DNA of 64,000 nucleotides from Nereida sp024640765. GTDB taxonomy: Bacteria > Pseudomonadota > Alphaproteobacteria > Rhodobacterales > Rhodobacteraceae. The notes beneath the pieces were generated by a model. The model ran no database searches. It was not told the DNA's origin and saw nothing but the letters and a program-made list of their open reading frames with translations. A program made the translations under genes and the position numbers. Each line of letters opens with the position of its first letter. Position 1 is the stretch's first letter. Shown piece by piece: positions 18,319 to 27,525 of the stretch. Where the stretch lies: assembly GCA_024640765.1 (NCBI GenBank), contig JAHEEK010000009.1, forward strand, positions 1 to 64,000, written 5' to 3'.

Positions 18319-19289
18319 AGAACCGCCCCAAGCTTGAGCTGCATTTGCACTTGGAAGGTGCCGCGTCGCCTGCGTTCATCAAGGGCCTCGCCGCTGAGAA
18401 AAAGCTCGATATCTCGGGTATTTTTGACGAGCGTGGCAATTACGCCTATGCGGATTTTGCGGGCTTTCTGGATGTCTACGAGGCGGCGACCCAAGCGCTC
18501 AAAACGCCCGAAGATTATGCGCGCCTCACGACGGCGGTGCTGCAGGATTGTGCCGAACATGGGGTTGTTTACGCTGAAACGTTCCTGTCGCCAGACTTCT
18601 GCGGGGGACGTGATGTGGGCGCGTGGCGTGAATACCTCGCCGCAATCCAAGAAGCCGCCGCCGAGATGGAGCCGCACATCACCTTGCGTGGCTGCGTCAC
18701 TGCAATCCGCCATTTTGGACCCGAAAGATCACGTGAAACAGCCATTTGTGCAGCTGAAACCGCGGGTGACTTCATCACAGGGTTTGGCATTGCAGGGGCC
18801 GAAACTGTTGGCGCGCCGCGCGATTTTGCGTGGGCTTTTGACTGCGCGCGCGAAGCAGGGCTTGGCCTGACGGCGCACGCGGGTGAGTGGGGCGGTGCAG
18901 CGATGGTCCGCGACACCCTTGATCAATTGCCGGGGATTTCGCGCATCGGTCACGGGGTGCAAGCGATCAATGATCGGGCGCTTTGCGACCGGCTGATTGA
19001 GAATGACATCACCCTCGAGGTCTGTCCTGGTTCAAATGTGGCGCTTGGGGTCGTGCCGAGCTGGGCGGCACATCCTATTGAAAAGCTTCGCGCCAGAGGC
19101 GTCAAAGTGACGGTTAATACAGACGATCCGCCGTTCTTTCACACCACTATGACGAATGAATACGACCGGCTGGCCCACCACTTTGGCTGGGAGGACGAGA
19201 TATTCTGCGAGGTTGAGCAAAACGCCCTTGAGGCGGCATTATGCTCTGCCGAAACCCGCGCCATCATTGCAAAAAGGCTTCAATCATGA
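18315..19289 (+). CDS. add: Adenosine deaminase
   Basis: The 324-aa protein is a TIM-barrel adenosine deaminase. The metal ligands ELHLHLEGA are at the N-terminus, the next His is in LTAHAGEWGG, the catalytic His/Asp pair lies in RIGHGV, and TVNTDDPPFFHT closes the site. It hydrolyses adenosine or deoxyadenosine to inosine. Some bacterial relatives are adenine deaminases, so substrate specificity is not certain. Its stop overlaps the upp start by four bases. Confidence 0.9.
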   Translation: MKNRPKLELHLHLEGAASPAFIKGLAAEKKLDISGIFDERGNYAYADFAGFLDVYEAATQALKTPEDYARLTTAVLQDCAEHGVVYAETFLSPDFCGGRDVGAWREYLAAIQEAAAEMEPHITLRGCVTAIRHFGPERSRETAICAAETAGDFITGFGIAGAETVGAPRDFAWAFDCAREAGLGLTAHAGEWGGAAMVRDTLDQLPGISRIGHGVQAINDRALCDRLIENDITLEVCPGSNVALGVVPSWAAHPIEKLRARGVKVTVNTDDPPFFHTTMTNEYDRLAHHFGWEDEIFCEVEQNALEAALCSAETRAIIAKRLQS

Positions 19290-19918
19290 ACCAACACGTT
19301 ACCCTTGTTGATCATCCTTTGGTTCAGCACAAACTGTCTATCATGCGCGACAAAGAGACCTCGACGGGGCAATTTCGGCAGTTGTTGCGCGAGATAAGTC
19401 AGTTTTTAGCTTACGAAATCACCCGTGAATTGCCCGTGGAAAATCAAGCAATCGAAACGCCCATGGGGCCAATGAATGCGCCAATGCTGCGCGGCAAAAA
19501 GCTGGCACTGATTTCGATTTTGCGGGCGGGAAACGGCCTTTTGGACGGTGTGCTTGAACTTGTACCTTCTGCACGGGTTGGCTTTGTAGGGCTCTACCGT
19601 GATGAGCAAACCCTTGGGCCTGTTGAATATTATTTCAAGGTGCCCCACGCGCTTGAGGAGCGACTGGTGATTGCAGTGGACCCTATGCTGGCCACCGGCA
19701 ACTCATCTGTTGCAGCGATTGATCGTCTCAAACAAGCGGGGGCTAAGAACATTCGCTTCATGTGTCTGCTGGCCGCGCCCGAAGGCATCATTCGCATGCG
19801 GCAAGCCCATCCTGACGTGCACCTCGTGACCGCATCTGTGGATGAAAAACTCGACGAGCAGGGCTATATCGTCCCAGGTTTAGGGGACGCAGGAGACCGA
19901 ATGTTCGGTACTAAGTAA
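19286..19918 (+). CDS. upp: Uracil phosphoribosyltransferase
   Basis: The start at the ATGA overlap (19286, MNQHVTLVDHPLVQHKLS) gives a 210-aa protein, the normal length. UPRTase motifs are LRDKETSTGQFRQLL-like MRDKETSTGQFRQLLREI, LRAGNGLLDGVLELVPSARVG, the PRPP loop VDPMLATGNSS, and the C-terminal uracil-binding GYIVPGLGDAGDRMFGT. It makes UMP from uracil and PRPP. As last gene of the operon it completes cytidine to uracil to UMP salvage. No hairpin terminator is evident after it. Confidence 0.97.
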   Translation: MNQHVTLVDHPLVQHKLSIMRDKETSTGQFRQLLREISQFLAYEITRELPVENQAIETPMGPMNAPMLRGKKLALISILRAGNGLLDGVLELVPSARVGFVGLYRDEQTLGPVEYYFKVPHALEERLVIAVDPMLATGNSSVAAIDRLKQAGAKNIRFMCLLAAPEGIIRMRQAHPDVHLVTASVDEKLDEQGYIVPGLGDAGDRMFGTK

Positions 19919-19979
19919 AACCTTTGCCCTTTATTAATTAGGCGAAGTGGGGGATAAATAATAAAAGGACACAAAAACT

Positions 19980-20585
19980 ATGATCGTTTCACGCTTTTTT
20001 CTGATTGACCTGATTTTTTGCGTGTTTTTCACCAGCATAGCTCGCGCAGAGCCGATGACAGGCTCGTTTGAAACGCTACCGTTGTTCAAGAAAGAAACAA
20101 GTAGTGCACATATAGCGATGCGGGCGAAAGCAGCTTGGCGACATAACGATACGGCGATGGTACCACAGTTAGACGGACACTTAAGTTTAGCCGAAATGCA
20201 AGCTCTGGAGGAGAAGAATTACGAAGCATCAATACTAACAGTTTTACAGCCTGGCTCTGACCTTGACAGTCTACCCAATGTTCAGCGCGACACCTATCGG
20301 TTAAGCACAACTGAGACTATAGAAACAGGTGATGACCTGGTCCGAGAAGCGGTAAGGTCTGTACAATTTGTTCAGGTTGGGACTTTTGGTGTGGAACGCA
20401 ACGCTATTCAAGCCGCTAAAAAACTTGATGAATTAGGTTTGCCGACGAAGATTACGTTAGTGACGATAGCAGACAAAAAATATGAAGTGGTGCTAGCAGG
20501 ACCGTTTAGGGATCAATCGGCCATACGCGCAGCCCTTCAAAGCGCGCGATCTGCGGGCTTTCGCGACGCATTTTTACTCAAGTAA
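19980..20585 (+). CDS. Exported SPOR-domain protein
   Basis: The 201-aa product has a hydrophobic N-terminus (FFLIDLIFCVFFTSIARA, cleavage likely after residue 23). A poorly conserved middle follows, then a C-terminal SPOR-like domain (about 127-200: VQFVQVGTFGVERNAIQAAKKLDELGLPTKI...YEVVLAGPFRDQSAIRAAL). SPOR domains bind denuded septal peptidoglycan, so a cell-division or envelope role is possible. The RBS AAGGACA is good. The gene is AT-richer than its neighbours, suggesting a separate origin. It converges on the next gene with a single-base gap. Confidence 0.78.
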   Translation: MIVSRFFLIDLIFCVFFTSIARAEPMTGSFETLPLFKKETSSAHIAMRAKAAWRHNDTAMVPQLDGHLSLAEMQALEEKNYEASILTVLQPGSDLDSLPNVQRDTYRLSTTETIETGDDLVREAVRSVQFVQVGTFGVERNAIQAAKKLDELGLPTKITLVTIADKKYEVVLAGPFRDQSAIRAALQSARSAGFRDAFLLK

Positions 20586-20586
20586 T

Positions 20587-21618
20587 TTACTGGTCACAGA
20601 TCCCCTGCAGGGCCAGCCAATCGCGGTCGCTGAGTAACGGTGGATCACTTAGTTGTGCCGCATCGAGCAGTGGCTTTGTCTTCTCTCCGCTGGGATCAAT
20701 CGCTGCTGCAAGATTTGTCGTTTCAAGGCCACGTAGCCGCATTTGATCCGCAAGCGCGCTCATTTCAACATCTTTTAAAGGCCTCTGGACAAGCGCTTGG
20801 GCATAGCCGCGTAGCACGTTTTGGGGCAGCTGTGCAGTGGTCAGCAATATCAACGTTTGGCTCAGACCCGCAAACTCAAGAAGCGAGCGTACAGGGTCTT
20901 GACCCACTTGGCGCAGACCTGCCGCCAGCATAAACCCAGCCAGCACTTCGGGGTCATCATGATCCTCAACCAGCGTCGCACTAAGCAGTAGTTTGCCGCC
21001 GGGCAACCATAAGCTGTCAGGTAGACCTGAGCGGTGAATTTGCGGCAGATCAACAGGCATCACAACTGGGGTGCTATCGGCCGTGCCACGAACGCGGTCC
21101 GTGACCATTTGCAGCGCGCGAGTACCTTCACGGCGGGTACACGCGGGTCCTGCCAGGCGGGTGATTTCGCGGCTCAACTCATGGCCAATTTCGGCGCGCT
21201 TGACCTGTGGTAGAACCCCAAGCGTGTGATCTACAACTGCGGGAGGCATCCAGAAGAAGACGATCCAGCCCAACAATGCCAAGCTGCCCGCCAACGTGGC
21301 GGCGCGCAGCCGCCCACGGTGCGGACGGGTCCGATCAATGGCTTTGCGCACTTTGTCGATTGCCTCGACCATGGTTTTGTCGTCGATCTCAACAAGCTCG
21401 ATGCCGTCGGCATCGGGGCTATAGGTGACCACGCCATCTTTGTCGGACACTTTGCGCACGGCGGCCAGTGACCAATGGGACAAAACCCGTTCGGCTTTAT
21501 CGGTAATAACAAGGGTGGAGTTGCCAAAAGACACGATCACCTCGCGGCGCTGCGCACCAGCGTCCGCGCGCCAAAGGCCCGTGCTTTCGAGCAATGCGTA
21601 CTGTGGAAGGGCGGTCAT
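20587..21618 (-). CDS. Membrane-anchored M48 peptidase-like protein lacking the zinc motif
   Basis: I choose the ATG at 21618 (MTALPQYALLES; GGAG 12 bases upstream). A longer frame begins at 21720 but overlaps the upstream gene. The 343-aa product has a cytoplasmic N-terminal part, one membrane segment (about 105-125) and a C-terminal part laid out like M48 proteases. CTRREGTRALQMVTDRV and LPGGKLLLSATL (205-216) match the strands before the active site. Where M48 has AGVLAHELGH, this protein has AGFMLAAGLRQ (227-237), so both zinc histidines and the catalytic Glu are missing. The M48 relation is my inference from pattern order. Confidence 0.5.
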   Translation of the reverse strand: MTALPQYALLESTGLWRADAGAQRREVIVSFGNSTLVITDKAERVLSHWSLAAVRKVSDKDGVVTYSPDADGIELVEIDDKTMVEAIDKVRKAIDRTRPHRGRLRAATLAGSLALLGWIVFFWMPPAVVDHTLGVLPQVKRAEIGHELSREITRLAGPACTRREGTRALQMVTDRVRGTADSTPVVMPVDLPQIHRSGLPDSLWLPGGKLLLSATLVEDHDDPEVLAGFMLAAGLRQVGQDPVRSLLEFAGLSQTLILLTTAQLPQNVLRGYAQALVQRPLKDVEMSALADQMRLRGLETTNLAAAIDPSGEKTKPLLDAAQLSDPPLLSDRDWLALQGICDQ

Positions 21619-21688
21619 CTGACGCTTTATCTCCGTCAACTTGCTCGGAACAATGTATAGGTCAGATGCCGTACAGCCGCAATTACAC

Positions 21689-23311
21689 TCAGAGGGATTT
21701 TGCCACTGTGCGTAATTCAAACTTCTGGATTTTGCCCGTTGAGGTTTTTGGCAGCTCTTGGAAAATCACGCGCTTGGGCGTTTTGAAGCCCGCCAAATGC
21801 GCGCGGCAAAAGGCTATGATCTCGGCCTCGGTCGGGGTTGCGCCGTCTTTCAATTCAACAAATGCGCAGGGAACCTCGCCCCATTTTTCATCGGGCTTGG
21901 CGACCACGGCGCATAGGTTCACGGCCGCGTGGTTCATCAACGCGCCTTCGACCTCAACAGAGCTGATGTTTTCGCCGCCTGAAATGATGATATCCTTGGC
22001 GCGGTCAGCGATTTGAATGAACCCGTCGGGGTGGTGCAGGGCAATGTCGCCGCTGTGGAAATACCCGCCCGCAAAGGCCTCGGCGGTGGCTTCCAGATTT
22101 TTCAGATACCCCTTCATCACGCAGTTGCCGCGCAGCATGATCTCGCCGGTTGTGGTGCCGTCGCGCGGGATGTCGTTGCCGCTGTCGTCCCACACGGCGA
22201 CGGGCTCCATCATCGGAAAGGCAACCCCTTGGCGCGCAGCGATGCTGGCCGCCTTGTCTTGGGGCAGCGCATCCCATGCGGGGTCCCAAACGCATTCGGT
22301 GACGTGGCCATATGTTTCGGTCAGCCCGTAGACTTGTTGCACGTCAAAGCCCAGTTTGGTGATGGCTGCCAACGTGGCGGGGGCGGGCGGCGCGCCTGCG
22401 GTAAAGACCTTGACCGTGTGATCAAACCTGCGCCGCGCCTTATCTGGTGCGTTTACGATCATGTTCAACACAATCGGTGCGCCGCCAAAATGGGTCACAC
22501 CGGCGGCAACGGCGTCATAAATGGCCTGGGGTGTCACATCGCGGCAGCAGTGGATCGTACCGCCCAGCATTGGCATCATCCACGCGTGGTTCCAGCCATT
22601 ACAGTGAAACATCGGCACGATCGCCAGGTACTGCGGGCGTAGCGGCATTTGCCACGCAACCGGTGTGCCCATGGTCATCAGATACGCGCCGCGGTGATGA
22701 TAGACCACGCCTTTGGGCCGCCCTGTGGTGCCAGAGGTGTAATTCAGCGCAAGGCTTTCCCATTCGTCTTCGGGCATCATCCACGTGAACGATGCATCGC
22801 CTGTGGCCAGAAAATCTTCGTATGTTTGGTGCGCGCCGGTGGCTGTGATGCCCGCAACAGCGTCCGGCACTTCGATCAACAGAGGCGCGGGGCCGTCCAT
22901 CCGTTCAATCGCTTGCAATGCCAGTGGCATGAACTGGGTGTCGACCAAAGCGGCCTTGGCCTCGCCGTGATCAAAGATGTAGGCCACGGTATCGGGATCA
23001 AGGCGGGTGTTGATGGTGTTCAAAACCGCGCTGCACGCGGGCACGCCAAACGCTGCCTCGCATTGGGCTGGTGTGTTTGGCAGCAGCGTCGCCACCACGT
23101 CGCCACTTTGCACACCGATGCCTTTTAGCGCGCTGGCCAATTGTGAACAGCGGGCGTGGTACTTCGCATAGGTGGCCTTATGGTCACCATAAATCACCGC
23201 GGTGGTTTGGGCGAACACATCAGCCGCACGGCGCAAATGGGACAGCGGCGTTAGGGGTACGTAATTGGCGGGTGTTTTGTCTAAACCCGTCTCATCGTTC
23301 ATCCAGCCCAT
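21689..23311 (-). CDS. Acyl-CoA ligase (AMP-binding, medium/long-chain type)
   Basis: The 540-aa protein is an ANL adenylating enzyme. Visible motifs are the P-loop LNYTSGTTGRPKGVVYHHRGAY, the A5 motif VYGLTETYGH, YFHSGDIALHHPDG, the hinge region IADRAKDIIISGGENISS and the C-terminal lysine motif LPKTSTGKIQK. Family members activate fatty or aryl acids via acyl-AMP, and the exact acid cannot be read from sequence. It is upstream of, and on the same strand as, the M48-like gene, 70 bases apart, so the two may be co-transcribed. Confidence 0.88.
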   Translation of the reverse strand: MGWMNDETGLDKTPANYVPLTPLSHLRRAADVFAQTTAVIYGDHKATYAKYHARCSQLASALKGIGVQSGDVVATLLPNTPAQCEAAFGVPACSAVLNTINTRLDPDTVAYIFDHGEAKAALVDTQFMPLALQAIERMDGPAPLLIEVPDAVAGITATGAHQTYEDFLATGDASFTWMMPEDEWESLALNYTSGTTGRPKGVVYHHRGAYLMTMGTPVAWQMPLRPQYLAIVPMFHCNGWNHAWMMPMLGGTIHCCRDVTPQAIYDAVAAGVTHFGGAPIVLNMIVNAPDKARRRFDHTVKVFTAGAPPAPATLAAITKLGFDVQQVYGLTETYGHVTECVWDPAWDALPQDKAASIAARQGVAFPMMEPVAVWDDSGNDIPRDGTTTGEIMLRGNCVMKGYLKNLEATAEAFAGGYFHSGDIALHHPDGFIQIADRAKDIIISGGENISSVEVEGALMNHAAVNLCAVVAKPDEKWGEVPCAFVELKDGATPTEAEIIAFCRAHLAGFKTPKRVIFQELPKTSTGKIQKFELRTVAKSL

Positions 23312-23421
23312 TGCGCCCTCCCAAGCAGTTCATCTCCCAACGCACGCCTTGTCGTAGACGCCCCGTATATCGTTCACTATGGCGCTTGCGCGGCTAGAGG
23401 CAAGCGGTCAATGATGCGCAA

Positions 23422-24375
23422 ATGAGCAGCACACCTTCCAATAACACCGCCGCGATCGGCTGGATGATGACGGCGATGGTCATTTTGGGCATCGTCGATA
23501 ACCTTGTGCCCTACATTGTGGACGACATCAGCCTTTGGCAATTCCATACCCTGCGCAGCATTGTTGCACTGGCGACAGTGGTGATTTTGGGGGTGGTTTT
23601 TGGGCTGAACTTACGCCCAAAGCGGCTTTGGGCCGTGTTGGGGCGTTCACTGTTTTTGGCCATTGCGATGATTTTGTATTTCGGCTGCCTTGGCTTTTTC
23701 CCGATTTCAGCTGCTGCGGCGGGGCTGTTCACTGCGCCCGTTTTGGTGGTGTTCATCGAGGCTGTCTGGTCACGCACGCCCATCGGTCCTGTACGGTTGG
23801 TGACGGCTGTTGTGGGGTTGTGCGGGGCGCTGATGGTGCTGAAGCCGGATGTGGGCGGGCTTGGCTGGCCCAATCTGGTGCCCATCTTGGCAGGCGTGTT
23901 TTACGCCACGGGCAACGTTGCCACCCGCAAATGGTGCGAGGGCGAAACCTCGTGGGTGCTGACATGGAGCTACATGGCGTGGGTTTTGTTGATCGCTGCA
24001 TTCGTATCACTGTACCTGCAGGCCAACCCGGGCGAGGGGTTCTTGGGCCGCGCGTGGGTTTGGCCCACGGCGCTGTCATGGTGGATCATTCTGGTGCAGG
24101 CAGTGGTGTCCGTTGGGGCGATTGCGTGCCTGATGAAGGCGTATTTGACGGGGGACGCGCCGATCGTTTCGGTTTTTGAATACACGCTGCTGATCTTTGC
24201 CTCGGTCACGGCCTACATTCTGTTTGGCACGGTCGTCAGCCTGATCGGGTTGCTGGGGATGGTGGTCATCATCGGCTCTGGTGTGGTTGTGGCGTGGCGG
24301 GTGCAACGCGCCGAGCGGCTTGATCGCAATGAGCGACCTAAGCAGTCTGAGTTACCCGAGCATCTTGCCCCATGA
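23422..24375 (+). CDS. DMT superfamily transporter (EamA type)
   Basis: The 317-aa protein has about ten hydrophobic segments arranged as two EamA repeats. Typical pieces are WQFHTLRSIVALATVVILG, FPISAAAAGLFTAPVLVVFIEAV closing the first repeat and VFEYTLLIFASVTAYILFG in the second, with a charged C-terminal tail (RVQRAERLDRNERPKQSELPE). Members export amino acids, nucleosides or other metabolites; the substrate is unknown. It overlaps the next, disrupted, sulfotransferase gene by 4 bases (ATGA at 24372). Confidence 0.88.
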   Translation: MSSTPSNNTAAIGWMMTAMVILGIVDNLVPYIVDDISLWQFHTLRSIVALATVVILGVVFGLNLRPKRLWAVLGRSLFLAIAMILYFGCLGFFPISAAAAGLFTAPVLVVFIEAVWSRTPIGPVRLVTAVVGLCGALMVLKPDVGGLGWPNLVPILAGVFYATGNVATRKWCEGETSWVLTWSYMAWVLLIAAFVSLYLQANPGEGFLGRAWVWPTALSWWIILVQAVVSVGAIACLMKAYLTGDAPIVSVFEYTLLIFASVTAYILFGTVVSLIGLLGMVVIIGSGVVVAWRVQRAERLDRNERPKQSELPEHLAP

Positions 24376-25004
24376 TCTATAGCAAGGGCCGCAACTACCT
24401 GCTGACCCATGCGCCCAAGACGGGGGGCGCGGCCCTAATGCTGGCGCTTGAGGCGCGGGCGATGGCGGATGATATTATTGTGGGTGATACCCCAAAAGGC
24501 AAAGCGCGGGCAAAGCGGCAAAAGAGCCTTTAGACGGCGGGGCGGCTTTGGAAACACGCGACCCGCGCGGATTTGGCTAGCTTGGTTGAAGGCGCGCCAT
24601 TTGCGGTAAGTTTGGTGCGTAATCCGTGGGACCGCGTGGTGAGTTATTATCACTGGCTGCGCGCCCAAAAATTCACCCACCGCGCCGTGGCTCTTGCCAA
24701 AGATGAAACGTTCGAGGCGTTTGTTTTGACGCCGTGGTTGCAAGACAGCCTGCGTGCGCATCCCTATGCCCATTACGTCACGGATGAGACCGGTGTGGAG
24801 CAGTGCGATGCGTTCATCCGCCTTGAGCATCTGAACGATGATCTTGCCCCGTTTGAGGCGCATCTAGGGTTCAAGCTTGAGGTCGGGCGTGCCAATGCGT
24901 CACAGCGCGACGCAGACTACCGCGGCTATTTCAGCGACATGACCCGCGATGTGATTGCCGATGTCTGTGCCCAAGATATTGCGCGGTTTGGCTACGTATT
25001 TTGA
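24372..25004 (+). pseudogene. Sulfotransferase family 2 protein, interrupted by one in-frame amber codon
   Basis: The frame from 24372 to 25004 would encode 210 aa: MIYSKGRNYLLTHAPKTGGAA (PAPS 5'-phosphosulfate loop, usually HIPKTGG), VGDTPKGKARAKRQ, then AGRLWKHATRADLASL, the 3'-phosphate motif SLVRNPWDRVVSYYHW and a complete C-terminus. A TAG at 24531-24533 interrupts it where relatives carry a sense codon, probably CAG. There is no frameshift, and both halves stay in one frame. The start overlaps the DMT gene stop, so it was once coupled. It is probably inactive unless the amber codon is suppressed. Confidence 0.85.
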
Positions 25005-25326
25005 TGCACAAATATCCCCGCTGGCCCAATGAAAGGCCGCGAGGGGGACAGCAGTGCAGGGCACCTCGGTCCGTATGTCGCTAGAGGGGGCTCGGGCATG
25101 TTTGTTGGGTTTTGCGGTAAAACGAGGCCGTAAAAGAGGCAGCGCTGCCGTTGGTATGATCCGGTTGGGGGTGTAAGGCCCGCGCGGTATCAGGGTCGAT
25201 ATGCGGTGTGTCAAACCGCAACAATTCAGGACGTCCTGAGCGGAGTCTAGCGCGGGGGCGTTAACGGCGTCTTAGACCACCGTGCGGTGCACGCCCCCGC
25301 TAATAAGTTACAGTGCGAATGGCTTT
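25005..25326. other. Intergenic region with a long inverted repeat
   Basis: No gene is supported in this 322-base gap. It holds the inverted repeat listed at 25252-25300. Near 25012-25040 it also has a reverse-strand GGCCAGCGGGGATATTTGTG, similar to a segment at 28808-28830. Confidence 0.6.
25252..25300. repeat. Perfect 10-bp inverted repeat
   Basis: GCGGGGGCGT at 25252-25261 pairs exactly with ACGCCCCCGC at 25291-25300 across a 29-base loop. It lies just past the stop of the minus-strand beta-oxidation operon. No T-run follows on either strand, so it may be an mRNA 3'-end stabiliser rather than an intrinsic terminator. Confidence 0.6.
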
Positions 25327-27513
25327 CTAGGCGGCAGGGGCAAAGCGGCCGTAAAAGCTTTGTCCCTTGTCGGCCATCTCACGCAAAAGCGCAGGGGTCG
25401 CAAAGCGTGCCCCGAACTTTTCGCTAAGCGCATCACAGCTTTCTGCCGCATAGGGCGCGCCGATGATATCAAGCCACGACAACGGCCCGCCAGACCACGG
25501 CGCAAAGCCCCAGCCAAGGATCGCGCCCACGTCACCTTCGCGAATGTCCATCAGAACACCGTCCTCAAGGGCGCGCACGGCCTCAAGGGTTTGGGCAAAC
25601 ATCAGGCGGTGCTGGACCTCGATGATGTCAGGCTGTGCGTCGCTTGTGGGGTATTTGGAAGCAAGACCGTCCCACAGCAATCCGCGCTTGCCTTTGTCGT
25701 CATAGGCGTAAAAGCCCGCGTTGGCTTTGCGGCCTAAACGTCCCTCATCAGCCATCCAAAACAGCACTTCGTCCACGGCGCCGTTGGGGTATGCGTCGCC
25801 CATGGCGGCTTTGGTTGCTTTGGCAATTTTCAAACCCAGATCGACAGATGTTTCATCGACCAACTGCAGCGGGCCAAGGGGCATGCCCAATTGTTTGGCT
25901 GCATTTTCGATCAGGGCTGGTTGTACACCTTCGGCGACCATGCGGATGCCTTCGTTGATGTAGGGAATGATACAGCGGTTGGCGTAGAAAAAGCGCGCAT
26001 CATTAACGACGATCGGGGTCTTTTTGATCTGACGCACAAAGTCGAGCGCCTTGGCCGTGGCGCGATCACCAGTTTGCGCGCCTTTGATGATTTCCACCAA
26101 CAACATTTTGTCGACAGGTGAGAAAAAGTGGATGCCGATGAATTGATCTGGGCGTGCACTGGCTTTGGCCAACTCAGAAATAGGCAAGGTCGAGGTGTTG
26201 GTGGCAAAGATGCACTCTGCGTCCACGACGGCTTCAACTTTCTTGGTGACTTCTGCTTTGATCGCCACGTCCTCAAAGACCGCCTCAACGATCAGATCAC
26301 AGCCCGCAAGGGCGTTGTAATCTGTGGTTGCGGTGATCTGCGCCAGCACGGCTTCTTTCTTTTCGGGCGTGGCTTTTTTGCGCGCGATGCCTTTGTCCAT
26401 GTAGCTGGCGGTGTAGTCTTTGCCCCTGTCCGTAGCCTCTTGGCTTTGGTCCAGCAAAACCACCTCGATGCCCGCAAGGGCGGAGACAAGTGCGATGCCC
26501 GCGCCCATCATGCCAGCCCCCAGAACGCCGACTTTGCGCACGGATTGGTCACTGACTTCCGCCGGACGCACAGCACCTTTTTCAAGCGCTTCTTTGTTGA
26601 TGAAAAGCGAACGGATCATGGCAGAAGACGATGGGTTCATCAGCACATTGGTGAACCAGCGCGCCTCAATTTTGATGGCTGTATCAAAGGGCACCAACGC
26701 GCCTTCATAGACTGCCGACAAAAGCGCCTTGGCCGCAGGAAATGCGCCTTGGGTTTTGCCGTTCACTATCGCCGAGGCACCCACATAGGTCATGAAACCC
26801 GCAGGATGGTAGGGCGCGCCGCCGGGCATTTTGTAGCCCTTTTCATCCCATGGTTTGACGATCTTTGGCTCGGACAGTACCCATTCTTTGGCGGCTGCAA
26901 CGGGATCATCCGCGATCTCGTCGATGAGGCCGGCCGCTTTGGCGCGCGCAGGGTCGCTTAGCTTGCCTTCCAGCAGAAATGGCGAAGCACCCATGGCGCC
27001 CATCTTGCGCACAAGCCGCGTGGTGCCGCCCATGCCGGGGAAGATGCCAACCATGATTTCAGGCAGGCCGATTTTGGCTTTGGGGTTGGGGGCTGCAAAA
27101 ATGCGGTGGCACGCAAGGGGCAGTTCAAACCCGATACCAAGAGCTGTGCCGGGCAGGGCCGCCGCGATTGGCTTGCCGCCTTTGTTAGTTTTGGGGTCCA
27201 TGCCTGCGCGCTCAATCTTGCGCAAAATAGCATGGGTGGCCATGAGACCGTCCATCAGACCGCGCGCAGGTGCGTCTCCGGCCATCTCTTTCATCTTGGA
27301 AATGATGTTCAAATCCATACCGCCCGCAAACGAGCCGGGTTTGCCAGAGGTCAGCACAGCGCCTTTGATGGCATCATCGGCCAGCACTTGGTCAATGAGC
27401 GCGTCAAGGTCGTCAAAGCCCTGTTGGTTCATCACGTTCATGGATTTGCCAACGGTGTCCCACACGATTGTGGCCACGCCGTCTGCGTCGATGTTCATAG
27501 AAAAGTCAGACAT
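25327..27513 (-). CDS. Enoyl-CoA hydratase / 3-hydroxyacyl-CoA dehydrogenase (FadB/FadJ type)
   Basis: The 728-aa fusion has an N-terminal crotonase domain (GSFAGGMDLNIISKM oxyanion region; AALPGTALGIGFELPLACH; GLPEIMVGIFPGMGGT). It is followed by an NAD-binding 3-hydroxyacyl-CoA dehydrogenase domain (VGVLGAGMMGAGIALVSALAG at about 315; FATNTSTLPISELA; GIHFFSPVDKMLLVEII) and two C-terminal helical domains. It carries out the hydration and oxidation steps of beta-oxidation. It is the last gene of the operon, 12 bases after the thiolase gene, with which it probably forms a complex. Confidence 0.95.
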   Translation of the reverse strand: MSDFSMNIDADGVATIVWDTVGKSMNVMNQQGFDDLDALIDQVLADDAIKGAVLTSGKPGSFAGGMDLNIISKMKEMAGDAPARGLMDGLMATHAILRKIERAGMDPKTNKGGKPIAAALPGTALGIGFELPLACHRIFAAPNPKAKIGLPEIMVGIFPGMGGTTRLVRKMGAMGASPFLLEGKLSDPARAKAAGLIDEIADDPVAAAKEWVLSEPKIVKPWDEKGYKMPGGAPYHPAGFMTYVGASAIVNGKTQGAFPAAKALLSAVYEGALVPFDTAIKIEARWFTNVLMNPSSSAMIRSLFINKEALEKGAVRPAEVSDQSVRKVGVLGAGMMGAGIALVSALAGIEVVLLDQSQEATDRGKDYTASYMDKGIARKKATPEKKEAVLAQITATTDYNALAGCDLIVEAVFEDVAIKAEVTKKVEAVVDAECIFATNTSTLPISELAKASARPDQFIGIHFFSPVDKMLLVEIIKGAQTGDRATAKALDFVRQIKKTPIVVNDARFFYANRCIIPYINEGIRMVAEGVQPALIENAAKQLGMPLGPLQLVDETSVDLGLKIAKATKAAMGDAYPNGAVDEVLFWMADEGRLGRKANAGFYAYDDKGKRGLLWDGLASKYPTSDAQPDIIEVQHRLMFAQTLEAVRALEDGVLMDIREGDVGAILGWGFAPWSGGPLSWLDIIGAPYAAESCDALSEKFGARFATPALLREMADKGQSFYGRFAPAA

Positions 27514-27525
27514 ATCAATGGCTCC

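Noticed and set aside
24900..25214. 104-codon minus-strand frame past the sulfotransferase relic
   Set aside because: Half of it is antisense to the relic and the rest is intergenic; no family match.
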